Assembly (NCBI GenBank): GCA_964200075.2
Contig: CAXNAA020000032.1
Span: forward strand, 1-33,529
Direction of reading: 5' to 3'
Length of the DNA: 33,529 bases
Source of the DNA: Sphacelaria rigidula
Taxonomy: Eukaryota; Phaeophyceae; Sphacelariales
Part shown: one piece after another, positions 1 through 11,252 of the stretch
Layout of the letters: each line of letters starts with the position of its first letter
Numbering within the stretch: position 1 is the stretch's first letter
Position numbers and translations under genes: made by a program
Notes under the pieces: model-generated
The model's database searches: none
Told to the model about the DNA's origin: nothing
What the model saw: only the letters and a program-made list of their open reading frames with translations

Positions 1-56
1 CCCACAACTCAACCATCAGAAGGTTACGAGGTTACCAACTGAGACACCGGGGCGAC
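1..56 (-). repeat. SINE family 1, tRNA-derived head, cut by the window edge
   Basis: Reading the minus strand from 56 to 1 gives GTCGCCCCGG, TCTCAGTTGG (A-box-like), AACCTTCTGATGGTT and TTGTGGG, nearly identical to the head of the copy at 16487. The B box would lie left of base 1. Confidence 0.8.
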
Positions 57-1664
57 CGGGTATATATATGTATATACATATATATATCCACCATTCGAGG
101 TTTCATTTCCGTATGGTGGACGTATTACTCGACATGGCCTGTCATCAACGAGTAAAAATTTGGCCCAGGCCATGGAGAGCAGACGGGCATCTTCCTCTCG
201 ACGAGACGAGTAACACGTATGCGCGGATTGCGGCACGTTCAAATTGTGTCCATGAGGTTATTAAATAATTGGTTTTGGGCTCGACAGCAAGGGTGAAATA
301 TTCGGAATAATATTATTCCTGCATAGTAATTGCCAGATGTGATCACAACACAGAGTTGTCACCTCCACGAAAAGACATCACCCAAAAAGCGCAATACTCG
401 GTGAGAGCGCGATCGGTACGTATATGATCCATCACCCACCCAACAAAACGTCGGGCAAATTCAAGCCGAGCAGCTCGTGGCAACAAAATATGCGCGAGAC
501 GACCCAACAGCCTCAAAATTGGACAACAAGCGGAACAGAAGAATACTCAACACGTCAACTAATGACCAAAACGAAAAAAAAAGGACCAACCACAGGACGC
601 CGAAGCATGACAACCCACCTCCTTGTTTTTTTTTTTTTTTTTTAATTCTCTCTAACAGGAAGTCATCAACAATATCTATTTTCGAAAATTTATATTATGG
701 GGAAAGAAAACGAAACAACTTCCTATACCCTTAGTGCTACACAAGTGATGAGCGTCACGAGGGACCGTATCAAACACGAATCACGAACGCGCGGACAGGT
801 CGTCATCCGCCGTTTCAACGAACCATCAGCGCCCATGACTGCCGCGACGTTCGAGAACCCCTCGGGTCCACCGCCTCTTTTCCTATTTCGCAAAATTCCT
901 GCCAAATGCTCCTCTCAAGGTGCGGTGTGGCAGCGCATGTGCAGACCATCATCGCAGTTTAAGCTACTGCACTGTAGCACAATAACGGAAATGATACTCG
1001 TACGCAATATGTTTCATAATGTTACGAGAGTTGGTCCAGCACCCTCGCTCGCGCACAAATATTGCGGAGATGCATCAACCGAGACCAAAAGCTGAGAGAC
1101 GCAAAAACGTTCCGCTGCAACGAGGCGATCACTCCAAGCAACGACACTTCCAATATCCCACACCAAAATCAAACTCGTGGAGAATCCCGGGCTTCCACCA
1201 TCCCCAGCAAAACGAACAAAAAACACCCCGGACAGGATAAAAAATAATACACGCACATGGGGGGGGAGGGAGAGGGGGCGTAGATTCAACAACGTCGGCT
1301 TTCCACTTGAATGCCGTGCGAGACGCTAATCGTGCTCGAACGCAATTACGCGCAGGTCATGTGACGACAGAACCGAACAGAGGATCTTACTGGCAAACAT
1401 TTCTTTGCCCGTCTTCTCCTGGCGCAAGCCGACGCTTTACGTTGTACCAAGCGCCACTGCCCTTACCCGAGGTTGACTCCACCGTTTTTCAGGCACGCCT
1501 CTGGGCACGGTCCAGAGGCGTTCAACTACGAGGGGCAATTGGGCGGGGGAGAGACGGAGGCGGATTTCATCTATAATCATAACCTTTATCCCAGCAGCAG
1601 CCGTAGCAGTCTTGAGCGGCAAACGCAAAACGCCCTTGTTTTGAGGATAGCAGCAGCACCAAAA
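57..1664. other. Flank downstream of the J-protein gene
   Basis: Beyond the SINE fragment at 1-56 I recognise no gene. There is an alternating TA/TATG microsatellite at about 60-87, an 18-T run at 626-643 and a G-rich run at 1260-1278. The 3' UTR of the J-protein gene presumably occupies the part next to 1665; no polyadenylation signal can be assigned with confidence. Confidence 0.5.
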
Positions 1665-1784
1665 TTACATATTCTGGCACTGTACCCGCTGATCACCGTG
1701 CCCGCCTGGCCCACGTTCATCGTCCGACCCGTCGACGTTCATCTCGTGCTGGTGAGTCTGACCGAACGTGCTCAGGTCCACGCG
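1665..1784 (-). CDS. DNAJA: J-protein exon 9: C-terminus with CaaX box CQNM
   Basis: 39 codons plus TAA at 1667-1665. The reading frame ends ...DQRVQCQNM. Ydj1 ends GVQCASQ and human DNAJA proteins end in similar CaaX boxes; a terminal Met favours farnesyltransferase. Acceptor CCTCAG. Position, frame and tail all agree with the true C-terminus. Confidence 0.92.
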   Translation of the reverse strand, partial: RVDLSTFGQTHQHEMNVDGSDDERGPGGHGDQRVQCQNM

Positions 1785-4700
1785 CTGAGGCAAAGAGAGG
1801 ACACACACACAATATGAACGTGACGAATACGGAAACACGACAGCGATCTCATCATATATGCAAGACGAGGAAATAGTTGAAAGTCATGAAAATATTCCAG
1901 CATAACAAATACGGGGCCACCATAATGGAGTCCTCACCTCCAGCATGGGCTCCTCCTCCTCCCCATCAAATTCCGTCACCTCCGGAGGCGGGAGTGATCT
2001 CTTCAACACTTCCACCGCTTCCGGTGAAAGCTCGCTCGGGAACGTCACCTTTTTTATTTGTAGCACGGGGGGGGGGGGGGGGAGGGGGAAAACACTGAAA
2101 GGAACATTTGGACAAAGGGGCACAACGCATTCTCAGGGGGCTTGCAAGCCATGATCCACCACAAATCGCCGCCGAACTAATACGCGTATCATGTGTACTT
2201 CTTCACACACCACCGAATATCACACGAGAAGAGCTTGGATGTATGACTACACGTAGTCACTCAACTCCTGGTTGCGGAACCATTACGCGAGCGGTGTCAC
2301 GGGAACGCGCAACAGCTAAAAAAAACAAGGTGAAAACTCGATATGCTCCACACGACGCAAGTGCTGACGCATACACCAACCTTGAAGATGATGAAAAGAC
2401 GGCCCTTGACGAAGGGGTTCCCCACGGTCGGCATGCCTTCAGAGTCCAGCATGAACACGTCATCGTGCTTCGTCACTTGTCCCGGGTTGCTTTTGACTCG
2501 CAGAGTTCGCTTGTCCATATGCGTGATGGAGAAGTCAAAGCCGCACAGAGACTCCGACAGCGTGAGACTTTTCTCAATCACCAGATCGGCGCCCTTGCGT
2601 CGGAACGTCGGGTGCTCCTACGACCCCAGAAGACGAAAAACAAAACGAAACACACGTCCGAGTAGTCAACAGATGAATCCAACACGTCCCTGGTATCGCG
2701 GGTCATGTCGACACGATGTACATCTCCAGTCTCCTCTCGGTCCTTTCCGACAAAACTAGTTATGTGGTTTGGCACCCAAAACGTTCAACCATCAGCGTAC
2801 GCTATGGGTTATTGGTGACTCCCACTATTTCACGATGAACAAACAGAAACAGTGCAGGAAGAACAGCGCGCAACGCCGACAGAAGGGGGGAGCATGGTCA
2901 CGTGCAAGAGTCGAACCGGTTGCCGCACACCTCACCGAGAAACGCGTATACTGAGTCTGGACGTGTACGTATGTATACATATATCCGTCACGTACCTTCT
3001 CCTCTACAACGAAAATGATATCTCCAGGAACAACCCCCGGCGCCTCATCGGCCTCCCCGTGGAACACGATCTTTTGGCCGTTGCGCATGCCCTTGGTGAT
3101 GTGCACTTCCAACACCTTGCGCTCTTTCACCACCTGTTCATTTCCGATTTCCAGCGTCGGTCAAGGAGGAGAGGAGCTCAGACCGACGCCACCTCGAGTG
3201 CTACTTCGCCATTCGTTACATGAAAACTTGAAACATCTACCAAAGTGCCCGCGATGAGATCATCTGCTGGACCTGTCTGTGCGAGGCAACACGGACGCAG
3301 AAACTCTACAGGGACTCCACCTCTGCTTTCCCCCCCCCCCCATTCCATCAGACTGGTTAAAATCCTGTTCCATGACACCATTTTCGCAGCTGATTTCAAC
3401 CACCTCAAAACACAGCCCTGTTAACACAGCTGATTTCAACCACCTACAGGAAACACATCTGAATGCAGTCGGACTGGTACATGACACGTGCATTATGTCG
3501 TTGCGATCACCCCTCAGTTTCATGCTCACATCATTACGGGTTGCATGCATGGTTTTATTTCTTTTTGGACAGACTGACGTTGAAAAAATGAATCGCGGAA
3601 ATTCAAACTCCGTCCAAGGGTCACCCACCTTTTTACCCAGGCAGGACTTGCACTTGTCGCGCTCGTTGATCACCTTCCCCTCCCCACGGCAACTTGAGCA
3701 AGTGCTCTGCAGCTGTTGGACCATGCCGGGTCCTATCTGTCGGAACTGTACCTGCACCACACCCGAACCGAACGGCCGCAAAGACACCGAAGAGAGACAG
3801 ACGGCGTCAATACTCGCACACCCCAGCGAGCCATTCAACGGTTGAGGCCAATCCACCGGTACACGAGATTACCGATCAAATGCGTGACATCATTTACACC
3901 GAGTCCTACGGAGGCTAAATTCGGGCATTACCAGGACTGATCAACCCCCCCCCCCCACACCTCATCCTCTATCCTCATCAGTCAGAATAAATAGGACAAG
4001 TTGGACGTCGACCATTCATGGTTCATACACGAGCGATAAATGTTCTTCCTTTCTTTGGCTTCGGGGTATAGAAGATACACAAGAGGTTCGAACGGGGGAT
4101 GCGGATTCTTCCGGGGCTTCGGTAGTTGTGCCGCTGCAGGCGATATCGTAACGAAATGACCGACCTGAACTCCGCGTCCCTGGCACTTGTCGCATGCCTT
4201 TTCCGCTCCCGGTTTCCCGCCGGCACCATCGCACACAGTACACACCTGTCGGAATCGTACATGCGACAGCGGACACATCGGTTTTAACGGGTGTAAAAAA
4301 TATAATGAGAACCCGACAAAAAAGGGCCGCGGCGAGATACCGCAAAAGGCATGTCCCACAAGCGAAAGCGCATGCACGTTCTGGTCCCTCTCAAAACTCG
4401 ATGTGCGTTTGTATCGTCGTTTTCCATGAATCAAAATTTTTCGTGGTGACGCGTATTATTTTCAAATGTAGGGACAAAAAGGTGACGAGGGATATAGAGA
4501 ATATATTGTGTCAATCATACATTTCTGCTCGAGATTGTCAAACATGCTGAAATAGTTGAAACTTTCAGAAACCCATCGTGTTACATATCACAAGCCTCCG
4601 GTTCGAACAGTGAAAACGATTACTGCGGGACGTTCACATCAGTCACACGTTGATATCTCGTTCAGGCGGCCCCACCTTGTTCCGGGTTACGGCCAGGCGG

Positions 4701-7700
4701 CACGTCTTGCCGTTGTACAAGTCTTCCAAAGCCACCTTGAGCTTGTGTCTGTCATCTTCACCCTTGCGAGGTCCCTGGGGAGCAAAAGAGAGAGAGAGAG
4801 AGAGAGAGACGAACGCGAAGCAAAATAACAGATTGGTTTTACTGAGAAAAAAACGAAACACAAGGGTAACCAATGCCTGTACACAAACTGAATTGGTTTA
4901 TCGTCCACAGAAAACACGCACAACACGCCCGACGGCCAAAGTTCATGAGAGCATGGCGCGCGCGATGCGTCGAGTTTATACCGGGTTCTCGCGGCGCTAC
5001 CGCCACACGACTGCCACGAAGCAATCTCACCGAGCCTCTGGGCGATCGGCACGAGAATCCGCAGGCAGAGTAAGCGTTGGGTTAGGTTCCCTCCTTCCGT
5101 CAAGGAAAAATTGATGCAACATACGAAGCCTTCATGGAAGGGACCACTGTTTTCTCTACACCACCCTCTGATGATGGTCTCCATTTCCTCGCGGGTCGTG
5201 GCCTACCGCGTACGCACGACGTACTTCTAGCACAGATAACACTCCATCATCGCACTCTGCGAAAAGGAGAACGACGACTCTAATGGCTGTCCAAAAATGA
5301 CGATATTCCGGAGTTTGCTCACGACCTGCACCGATCACATTCCGACAATCTGCTCGACACCGACACACCCTGGACAAAAATTAATTTTGTAGAAAAATGT
5401 ACCGCATGCAGTATGAAATCAAATGTCTATAGCAATAGGCGGAATACCGGGTCTCGGGGCAAAAACGACTGAAATTGGATCAATTTTGGGTATCTTTTAC
5501 GCTGCGACAAACAAAATCGCCGACAACTGTACCTACCCTGAAGTGGCCGTCAAGAGCAAAACATTGTGTATCATGAGATAGTCGTCGCCCACCCTAGGAC
5601 GTATGCACTGAAGCTAAGGTGGAGCCACAAAACACAAAATGTTTTTTCGTTCGGGGTGCGGACATCTCGCAACGAATGATCCATTGTGCTCCCCTGCGTT
5701 GTGTTTTGAAGCTTGTGAAGACAACCACACCAGAACCCCTCCTCCAGAAGAAGCCTTCATCAAGTGTGCGCTATTCGCAAAAGGGGACAAAAAGCAGAAC
5801 CGAGTGCGGAGCTCACGCGACGATTTTTGTTCGGGCCTACGGGCGATTAACTCATCGCCAAGACACAAGATACCTTGCGCACTTTTTCACTGCAGAGAGT
5901 TGTGAGTTAACATGTCGCGGGTGGGTGCTCCCACCACGTTCGTTCACACCCTGAACAATATTTCACTTTGTCAAAAAATGTACTGGGTACAGTGTCGACT
6001 ATCGCGGTACCAGGTTCCATGGTGTAGATAGCACATTTTTTTGGCGACGGAGTCTCGATATCCAGGATGATTCATCATCCGTAACCGTCTACCATCAAGT
6101 CACCGGATATATTCACATGACTCAACTGAGCCAATCCAACAAACACGAGGTAACTTCTGGGGAAAATGGTTGTAATCTAAACCCACGGTCAAGCCACACA
6201 CGTGAAAAACGACAGTAATGCACGGGAGGAACGCCTCGGATATACTGCCGACGGCCCAACATGACTACAGAAATCCGGGCAACTCACCCCCCGTTGCCTT
6301 CCCCCGCCGCCGAAAAACATGCTGAAGATATCTTCCGGTGTCTGGCCCGATCCTCCGCCCTCTCCCTCGACGCCGTCTTTTCCGTACTTGTCGTACAGTT
6401 TGCGCTTTTCTGGGTCACTCAAGACTTCGTACGCCATGGTGATCTCTTTGAACACCTCCGGGTCGCCGCCCTTATCCGGGTGATTCTGTCGCACCACGTT
6501 AGAGAAGGAGGCATTGGGGGTATGAGGAATGGGACACAGTTCGTCTTTTCATAGAAAATACAAGTTGCTGCACTTGCTCCGGTAGTCATGCACCGTGGCG
6601 AATTTGAAAGGAAAAAATGACCGACACACCAGTAGGGGTTGAATGGACATATGACTGATGCGTTCCATCCGCATTCACGGATTTTGGTACAATGAGGGCG
6701 TGTCTTGGAAAAGGAAGATGGTTTACATCACGACCCATCAGGTCGGAATATTTATTTTACTGCACTTTCTTGATCGACAAATGACACTCCAAGACCGTCT
6801 GTGGCAGGAGCCGTTCGAAATTCCTGTTTCAAACTGCCTTCTTGGCCTTTCTTCGTCATTATACGCCTGAATGGGGGGCTAAGCGGATATTGACGCCTGG
6901 GAATGACCCATTCTAGTCATTGAGACCGTTCCAGGGCGACTCTGCATTTCCCGCTGGCCGCATTTTTATTTTCGGCCTAGCACGTATTTTCAGTGAGAGC
7001 AATCAAAATACTGACGAAGACTTTGATCATCTGAGCGTCTTTCACAGAAGATTCGTGATTGGCCTGATTCGGTCATAAACTGCAGTGCAGCCAGCGGGGA
7101 ATGCAGAGTTGCCCGAGAACAGTCTCAAAGAGTAGAGCGAGTCACTCCAAGGCGTCAACTTTCTATCGGCGTAAATCGACGAAGAAGGGCAAAAAAAAAA
7201 AACAGTTTTCGGAAGGAGTTTAGGACGGCCTTGATTAAACTTGGCCTAATATTCGGAAATTCACTGGCCGCACTTCTGTTATCCGACAAATCAGGCCGAA
7301 CACGGATCTTCAGTAATAGCCGAGAATAAAAATGCGGCCAGCGGGGAATGCAAAGTCGCCTTGGAACGGTCAACGAGTAGAGCAGGTCGTTCGAAGGCGT
7401 CAACATCCGCCTAGCCCTTCCATCAAGGGCAAAGGAAGGCAGTCTCGAACAGAAGTCTTGAGCGACTCTTATTAGAGACGATAGAAGTCGCAACCTCAGC
7501 GTCACAAGTTTTCAGCGAGCGAATGCACAGCGGTGGAGACATGTCGCGATCATTTTTGCTGTAATGCAGAAAAAACAAAACCGTGACGATAGATGACACC
7601 TGTCACGTGCAGTACTAACTTATGTATTTACTGCATTTGAAATATTCGCCACACTGTACGCAGTACTCTTTTCGAAAATGCCATCCGTGTTAGCGGTGAG

Positions 7701-10700
7701 AAAAAAAAAAGCTGTCGGATGATTTCATGCCTCAAGAATCACGTACCATGACATGTGTGCCGTGGTTTGGATCATGACGGGCAACATACTCAAAAGAGGC
7801 AGATTTTCTGTCTTGTGGTGTTGGTCCTCTGCGGTGTGTTATGTGATAACGCGTACGTGAAACGTGAAGGTCTCGTGGGGAATCATCGATGATCGAATCG
7901 ATACATATATTTAGGTTGTGTACGATTTTTTATTCGAATATCGCCGTGATAAATCAAAACTTTCCAAGGGTATGATTCGTCCGGAGATTACTTGATTTTA
8001 GGGTGATTGATTCGTACCGACGAATCTATCCTCACGCCTCGTCCTCAGCGTCACGGCCCAGGTACGTAAAATGGCGAAAAGGGTGCGTGCAGTCCTGTTT
8101 GACCAGCTGTAGACTTTTTTTTCCCTTCATCAATCAGGTCTAAGAAATCGTGCATTTAGTGTTTTGAACCAGCGATGATTCTTGTGAACGATCAAAATTT
8201 GCATTACCGTCTTTTGATCTTGACCAAACAAACAGACTCGTGTGTTGGAGGGTCCCCAGGAAGTTTGCGGGCCATTGTGTTTCTTCCATCATTTCGACCA
8301 GTCGTACCGTGGTCGGCTTACGTATCCTCTCGGTGCAATGACCCGATAATCCCGCAAGACGGTGCGCAGTCACCGTCCAACTACGAGCACCCGCATCAAA
8401 ATATCGCTCGCCAGAAAAAAACGGCCATGTATTGTTCCTGCGAGTGGCCAGCACTCGGAACTTCATGCATGCGGGGGGTTACGTGCGGGCCGAGGCACAA
8501 TTTCACATCTACACGTTGGCGCCAGTGTTCGCCCGACTGATCACTTTTACGCGGAGTCAAAATTCGCTAGGTTTACTCGTAAAGCTCGAAATGGTAACAG
8601 TTATAACTGACCGTTACATTATAATGGTGATCATGGTGATGGTTATATGAAAATTTTGGATAATGGTTTCAAACTATTATTTACCCTTACCGGCTGCGTA
8701 TGCTACGTACAGCCCTTGAAATTTGCCCAAATGTCGCGTTTTTTTTTCGCTCTGGTGAAGCCAAATCACGTAAGAACGTGCTTCCCGCACGGGGCCCTCC
8801 GGCAGGGATCCCTTTGCCGAGGGTGGCTTTTTGGCTCGCGTCTGCGCCAGTCGATGACTAAACCATCATGTACCATTCAACTGGTTAATGGTCAGACAAA
8901 CCTTTTCCGAGCTCTGCTTGTTTGAATTTCTGCACACTTGATAGTTAAGTTGTAAAAGAGTTGCGGGTATCTCGCTTATTTTATGAAAAGAAAAAAAACA
9001 GAAACATCCTACAGCAATCAAGCGTCGAAAATGGAGGCGTTCCTTGACTTGCAACATCCGTGAGGACAACATGATTATCACACCAGGGGGCTGGTGAGAC
9101 GGACGTGGAAGCGGTTGGAATACGGTCCCTGCTGTCTCTGCAACAGCACAGTCGCCGAGGGATAAACCTTATTTGCAATGAACTGGCGGACAAGCCACGT
9201 CACGTGATTTTACTCTTGCCCAAAGTAAAGACGATGCCTCTTACTCTCCATCAGGCATGGCGTAAGGTCGTTTCGGCATCATTCATCACCTCCACGGGGA
9301 GATCATGGGGTAGTTACGTCCGGCATTCATTTCCTCGCACGCATTGGGAGCAGAACATGAACACGAAACACCTCCCGTGCTACGCTGTGATGTTCAGCGT
9401 TGAACCACGAGCCTTCACATGGCTGCACCTCAGGCACGTATGTACCCCGCGGATTGTGTAAGCTGACTTCATATTTTACGGAAAAAAGTAGTCGGAACTA
9501 CGGAATTACACGGCAAAATATTTCTCGAGTTAGGTAAGCTGCTGTGTGAGCAATTTGACATGTACTCGGGAGCTGATCACGGCAGCAATTCAAGTTCATC
9601 CACTACCTCTGGAGCGGAACCTAGTGCACGGGCTCTCAGCTAGAGACGCGCCCAGCGTTTTAAAAGATTTTGTCCCGTGATGTACGCTGCTAGGGTACTC
9701 GGTAGCACAAACATCATCAAAGGAACATCAAGCTTTGCCATCTATTTGTCCGCACCATGGCTGCTCGCTTTTTGTTGCGTGCAGTCGGAATGACTACGAA
9801 CACATCGTCTGCTCCGTCCCCGCATGCCTGTGACACAGCACACTGTACTCTCACGACGGCGACGATCGCCACGGTCATTTACGGCAGCAGTATAGGACTC
9901 GAGTACACCATGCGTGGCCGAATCATTTGCATCGAATAAAAGAACTGGCTACGACAGGGTGGGAAAATGTGAAAAAACAAAACTACTGGCATCGACGAGA
10001 TGGACAGGTCACGCTCATGTCAGGGGCGCTCCAGGCTTTTCCTCGATATCACAAAATAACGACAATTCGCGAACACACACAAATACAAATTTCCCGCAGT
10101 ACAGTTTTCAGGTTGGTCCAGGCAACCCTCGACAGCGGCTGAAAACTGCCGCATTTACCACTTGGCATGAGTTTACATCAAGTTCTCAACAGTCTAGGGT
10201 GCCTCTCAAGACTGGCGTGGGAACGAACGATCTTTGGGGCTCTAGAACATACCGACATCGCGAGATGTGACTTTAGAAAACATCACAGATTTCACGCCCT
10301 GTTGAAAACATTTACGTGGAGTGAACGGCAGCAAAGCTCCCGCAGACTCAGCAACAAGGCCTTCTTGCAGTCCAGGCGATTCGATAGCATAAACCCTTTG
10401 ACTGCGTGCAACCTGTGGAGCTAAAGTGAGAAGAGCTTGAAAAACAACCAAGTTGATCTCGAGGGGTGCGAATGAAGTGGTGGGTACTGGTACTCTTCGG
10501 TAAGTTAGACTGATGTAACTATGACGGAGGTCATTACCCAAAACATCTAGCTCCATGTATGGACACGATTGAGCACAGCGCCAAACCACGGAAATCTTTC
10601 CTGCCCCCGAATCTTCGAGTATCGGGGAACCGAAAGCCCGAGCTAGACCGGGCACAGAGCCCCTGTAACACGCACTACAATAGCATCCTCCGCATCAAAG

Positions 10701-11252
10701 CTTCCCGCATCGAAAATAATCACGGGCAGACACGGTTTTCTTTGAGCTGTGCGAGTGATTTGGCAGACCGTGACGTCGCTGCCCATCCTTCTGAAGATGT
10801 CTCACGTACCTGCCACACACCCCACTACGTTCGCCTTGCCCATCTGGGATGGCAGAAAAACATACATGTGAATAAACAGGCGGTTAAACACAGATCGACG
10901 GTTAAATAAAATGGACACCACATACCCCACTGGTTTGCTCCTCCGTACCCAGCTCCCATCGATCACCATAGTCAGCTTTAGAAACCGTACGATATCATCC
11001 ACTGAGCTTCCGATTCCTTCGCTCCAATAGGAATACAAATATCTCGTACGTTCACACCTTTAGGGCAAGCTTCCTGTAGGCTTTTTTGATGTCGGCCTCG
11101 GAAGCGTCCTTCTCGATGCCTAGGATCTCGTACAGCTTCGTCGTGTCCACGTCCGCGGGGGGGGCGCCTCGACCCCGCCCGCCGCCCATGCCTTCATCTG
11201 GGCCGCCGTGCATGCCCGCAAATTGCTCGAAAGGCGAGCCTCCAAAAAACAT
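1665..11252 (-). CDS. DNAJA: Type I J-domain co-chaperone (Hsp40, DNAJA/Ydj1 class), 9 exons, complete
   Basis: Joined minus-strand exons 11252-11058, 6485-6288, 4774-4676, 4245-4165, 3751-3629, 3133-2996, 2617-2381, 2048-1938 and 1784-1665 give 433 codons plus TAA with every junction in phase 0. Domains in order: Gly/Phe/Arg-rich leader 1-35; J domain about 37-100 with HPD at 67-69; Gly-rich linker to about 135; client-binding domain interrupted by four zinc-binding CxxCxGxG-type motifs (Cys 166/169, 182/185, 209/212, 225/228; the fourth reads CKSCLGKK, the same variant pattern as in Ydj1); C-terminal domain; acidic tail; CaaX box CQNM at 430-433. In this family the protein stimulates Hsp70 ATPase and hands over unfolded clients in the cytosol, and prenylation anchors a fraction to membranes. 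Length fits DNAJA proteins (about 400-410) apart from the leader. Start chosen as the only ATG opening the J-domain frame. It is divergent from Argonaute; no other gene is nested in it. Confidence 0.95.
1938..2048 (-). CDS. DNAJA: J-protein exon 8: end of domain II, acidic linker
   Basis: 37 codons starting [20 protein letters not shown], corresponding to the FP dimerisation region, then FDGEEEEPM. The acceptor AAAAAAG has only A's next to it; its pyrimidine tract is an uninterrupted 16-C run (plus-strand G's at 2067-2082) about 17 bases upstream. Donor GAG|GTGAGG. Confidence 0.9.
2381..2617 (-). CDS. DNAJA: J-protein exon 7: C-terminal domain II
   Basis: 79 codons starting [13 protein letters not shown] (HP.F.R.G.DL motif) and ending GRLFIIFK. 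This is the second beta-rich client-binding/dimerisation subdomain. Acceptor TCGTAG; donor AAG|GTTGGT. Confidence 0.94.
2996..3133 (-). CDS. DNAJA: J-protein exon 6: client-binding domain, GQKIVF motif
   Basis: 46 codons including [19 protein letters not shown] and [13 protein letters not shown], the characteristic stretch after the zinc domain of type I J-proteins. Acceptor GAACAG; donor AAG|GTACGT. Confidence 0.95.
3388..3449. repeat. Short direct repeat in a J-protein intron
   Basis: GCAGCTGATTTCAACCACCT-like sequence occurs at about 3388-3407 and again about 41 bases downstream, 3429-3448. It lies in the intron between exons 5 and 6. Confidence 0.6.
3629..3751 (-). CDS. DNAJA: J-protein exon 5: zinc motifs 3 and 4
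   Basis: 41 codons: [15 protein letters not shown], then CSSCRGEG and CKSCLGKK. The fourth motif lacks the last Gly, as in Ydj1 (CKSCNGKK). Acceptor GTGCAG; donor AAG|GTGGGT. Confidence 0.94.
4165..4245 (-). CDS. DNAJA: J-protein exon 4: zinc motifs 1 and 2
   Basis: 27 codons carrying CTVCDGAG and CDKCQGRG, the first two CxxCxGxG zinc-binding motifs. Acceptor CGACAG; donor CAG|GTCGGT, a weaker donor than the others in this gene. Phase 0 on both sides. Confidence 0.94.
4676..4774 (-). CDS. DNAJA: J-protein exon 3: start of C-terminal domain I
   Basis: 33 codons, [12 protein letters not shown]... to VTRNK. The segment [19 protein letters not shown] corresponds to the SLEELYKGRTAKLAL region of Ydj1. 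The acceptor is CTCCCCAG preceded by a long TCTC tract (the plus-strand AG microsatellite at about 4788-4810); the donor is AAG|GTGGGG. Confidence 0.93.
4788..4810. repeat. AG dinucleotide microsatellite
   Basis: About eleven AG units. On the coding (minus) strand it is a CT tract immediately upstream of J-protein exon 3, so it doubles as the acceptor pyrimidine tract. Confidence 0.85.
6288..6485 (-). CDS. DNAJA: J-protein exon 2: HPD motif, helices III-IV, G-rich linker
   Basis: 66 codons beginning [10 protein letters not shown] after acceptor GACAG; joins exon 1 to read LALK-NHPDKGG. It contains the rest of the J domain ([18 protein letters not shown]) and the G/F-type linker with [12 protein letters not shown]. 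The donor is GGG|GTGAGT. HPD is the invariant tripeptide that triggers Hsp70 ATP hydrolysis. Confidence 0.95.
6486..11057 (-). other. DNAJA: J-protein intron 1 (4.6 kb)
   Basis: No exon-like coding segment was recognised on either strand. It contains a repeat cluster at about 6.92-7.41 kb (listed separately) and short A/T homopolymers. The rest is unique-looking non-coding sequence in which I see nothing further. Confidence 0.75.
6924..7404. repeat. Inverted and direct repeat cluster in J-protein intron 1
   Basis: 6925-6974 (ACCGTTCCAGGGCGACTCTG ... GGCCGCATTTTTATT) is present inverted at 7322-7371, and a direct copy of the latter with its flank lies at 7087-7160 versus 7334-7404 (GC.GCCAGCGGGGAATGCA ... 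GAGTAGAGC ... AAGGCGTCAAC). Three copies in about 480 bp suggest nested or rearranged non-autonomous elements. Confidence 0.72.
11058..11252 (-). CDS. DNAJA: J-protein exon 1: leader and first half of J domain
   Basis: 65 codons from ATG at 11252. Residues 1-35 form a leader rich in Gly, Phe and Arg ([11 protein letters not shown]..., then GGGRGRG), which canonical Ydj1/DNAJA1 lack. Helices I-II of the J domain follow ([23 protein letters not shown]). The donor is AAG|GTGTGA at 11057-11056. The intron that follows is 4572 bp, the longest of this gene, and splits the J domain just before HPD. Confidence 0.93.

Noticed and set aside
697-1095. Open frame of 132 codons on the plus strand
   Set aside because: Low-complexity, basic composition with no recognisable motif; expected by chance in sequence of this length and base composition.
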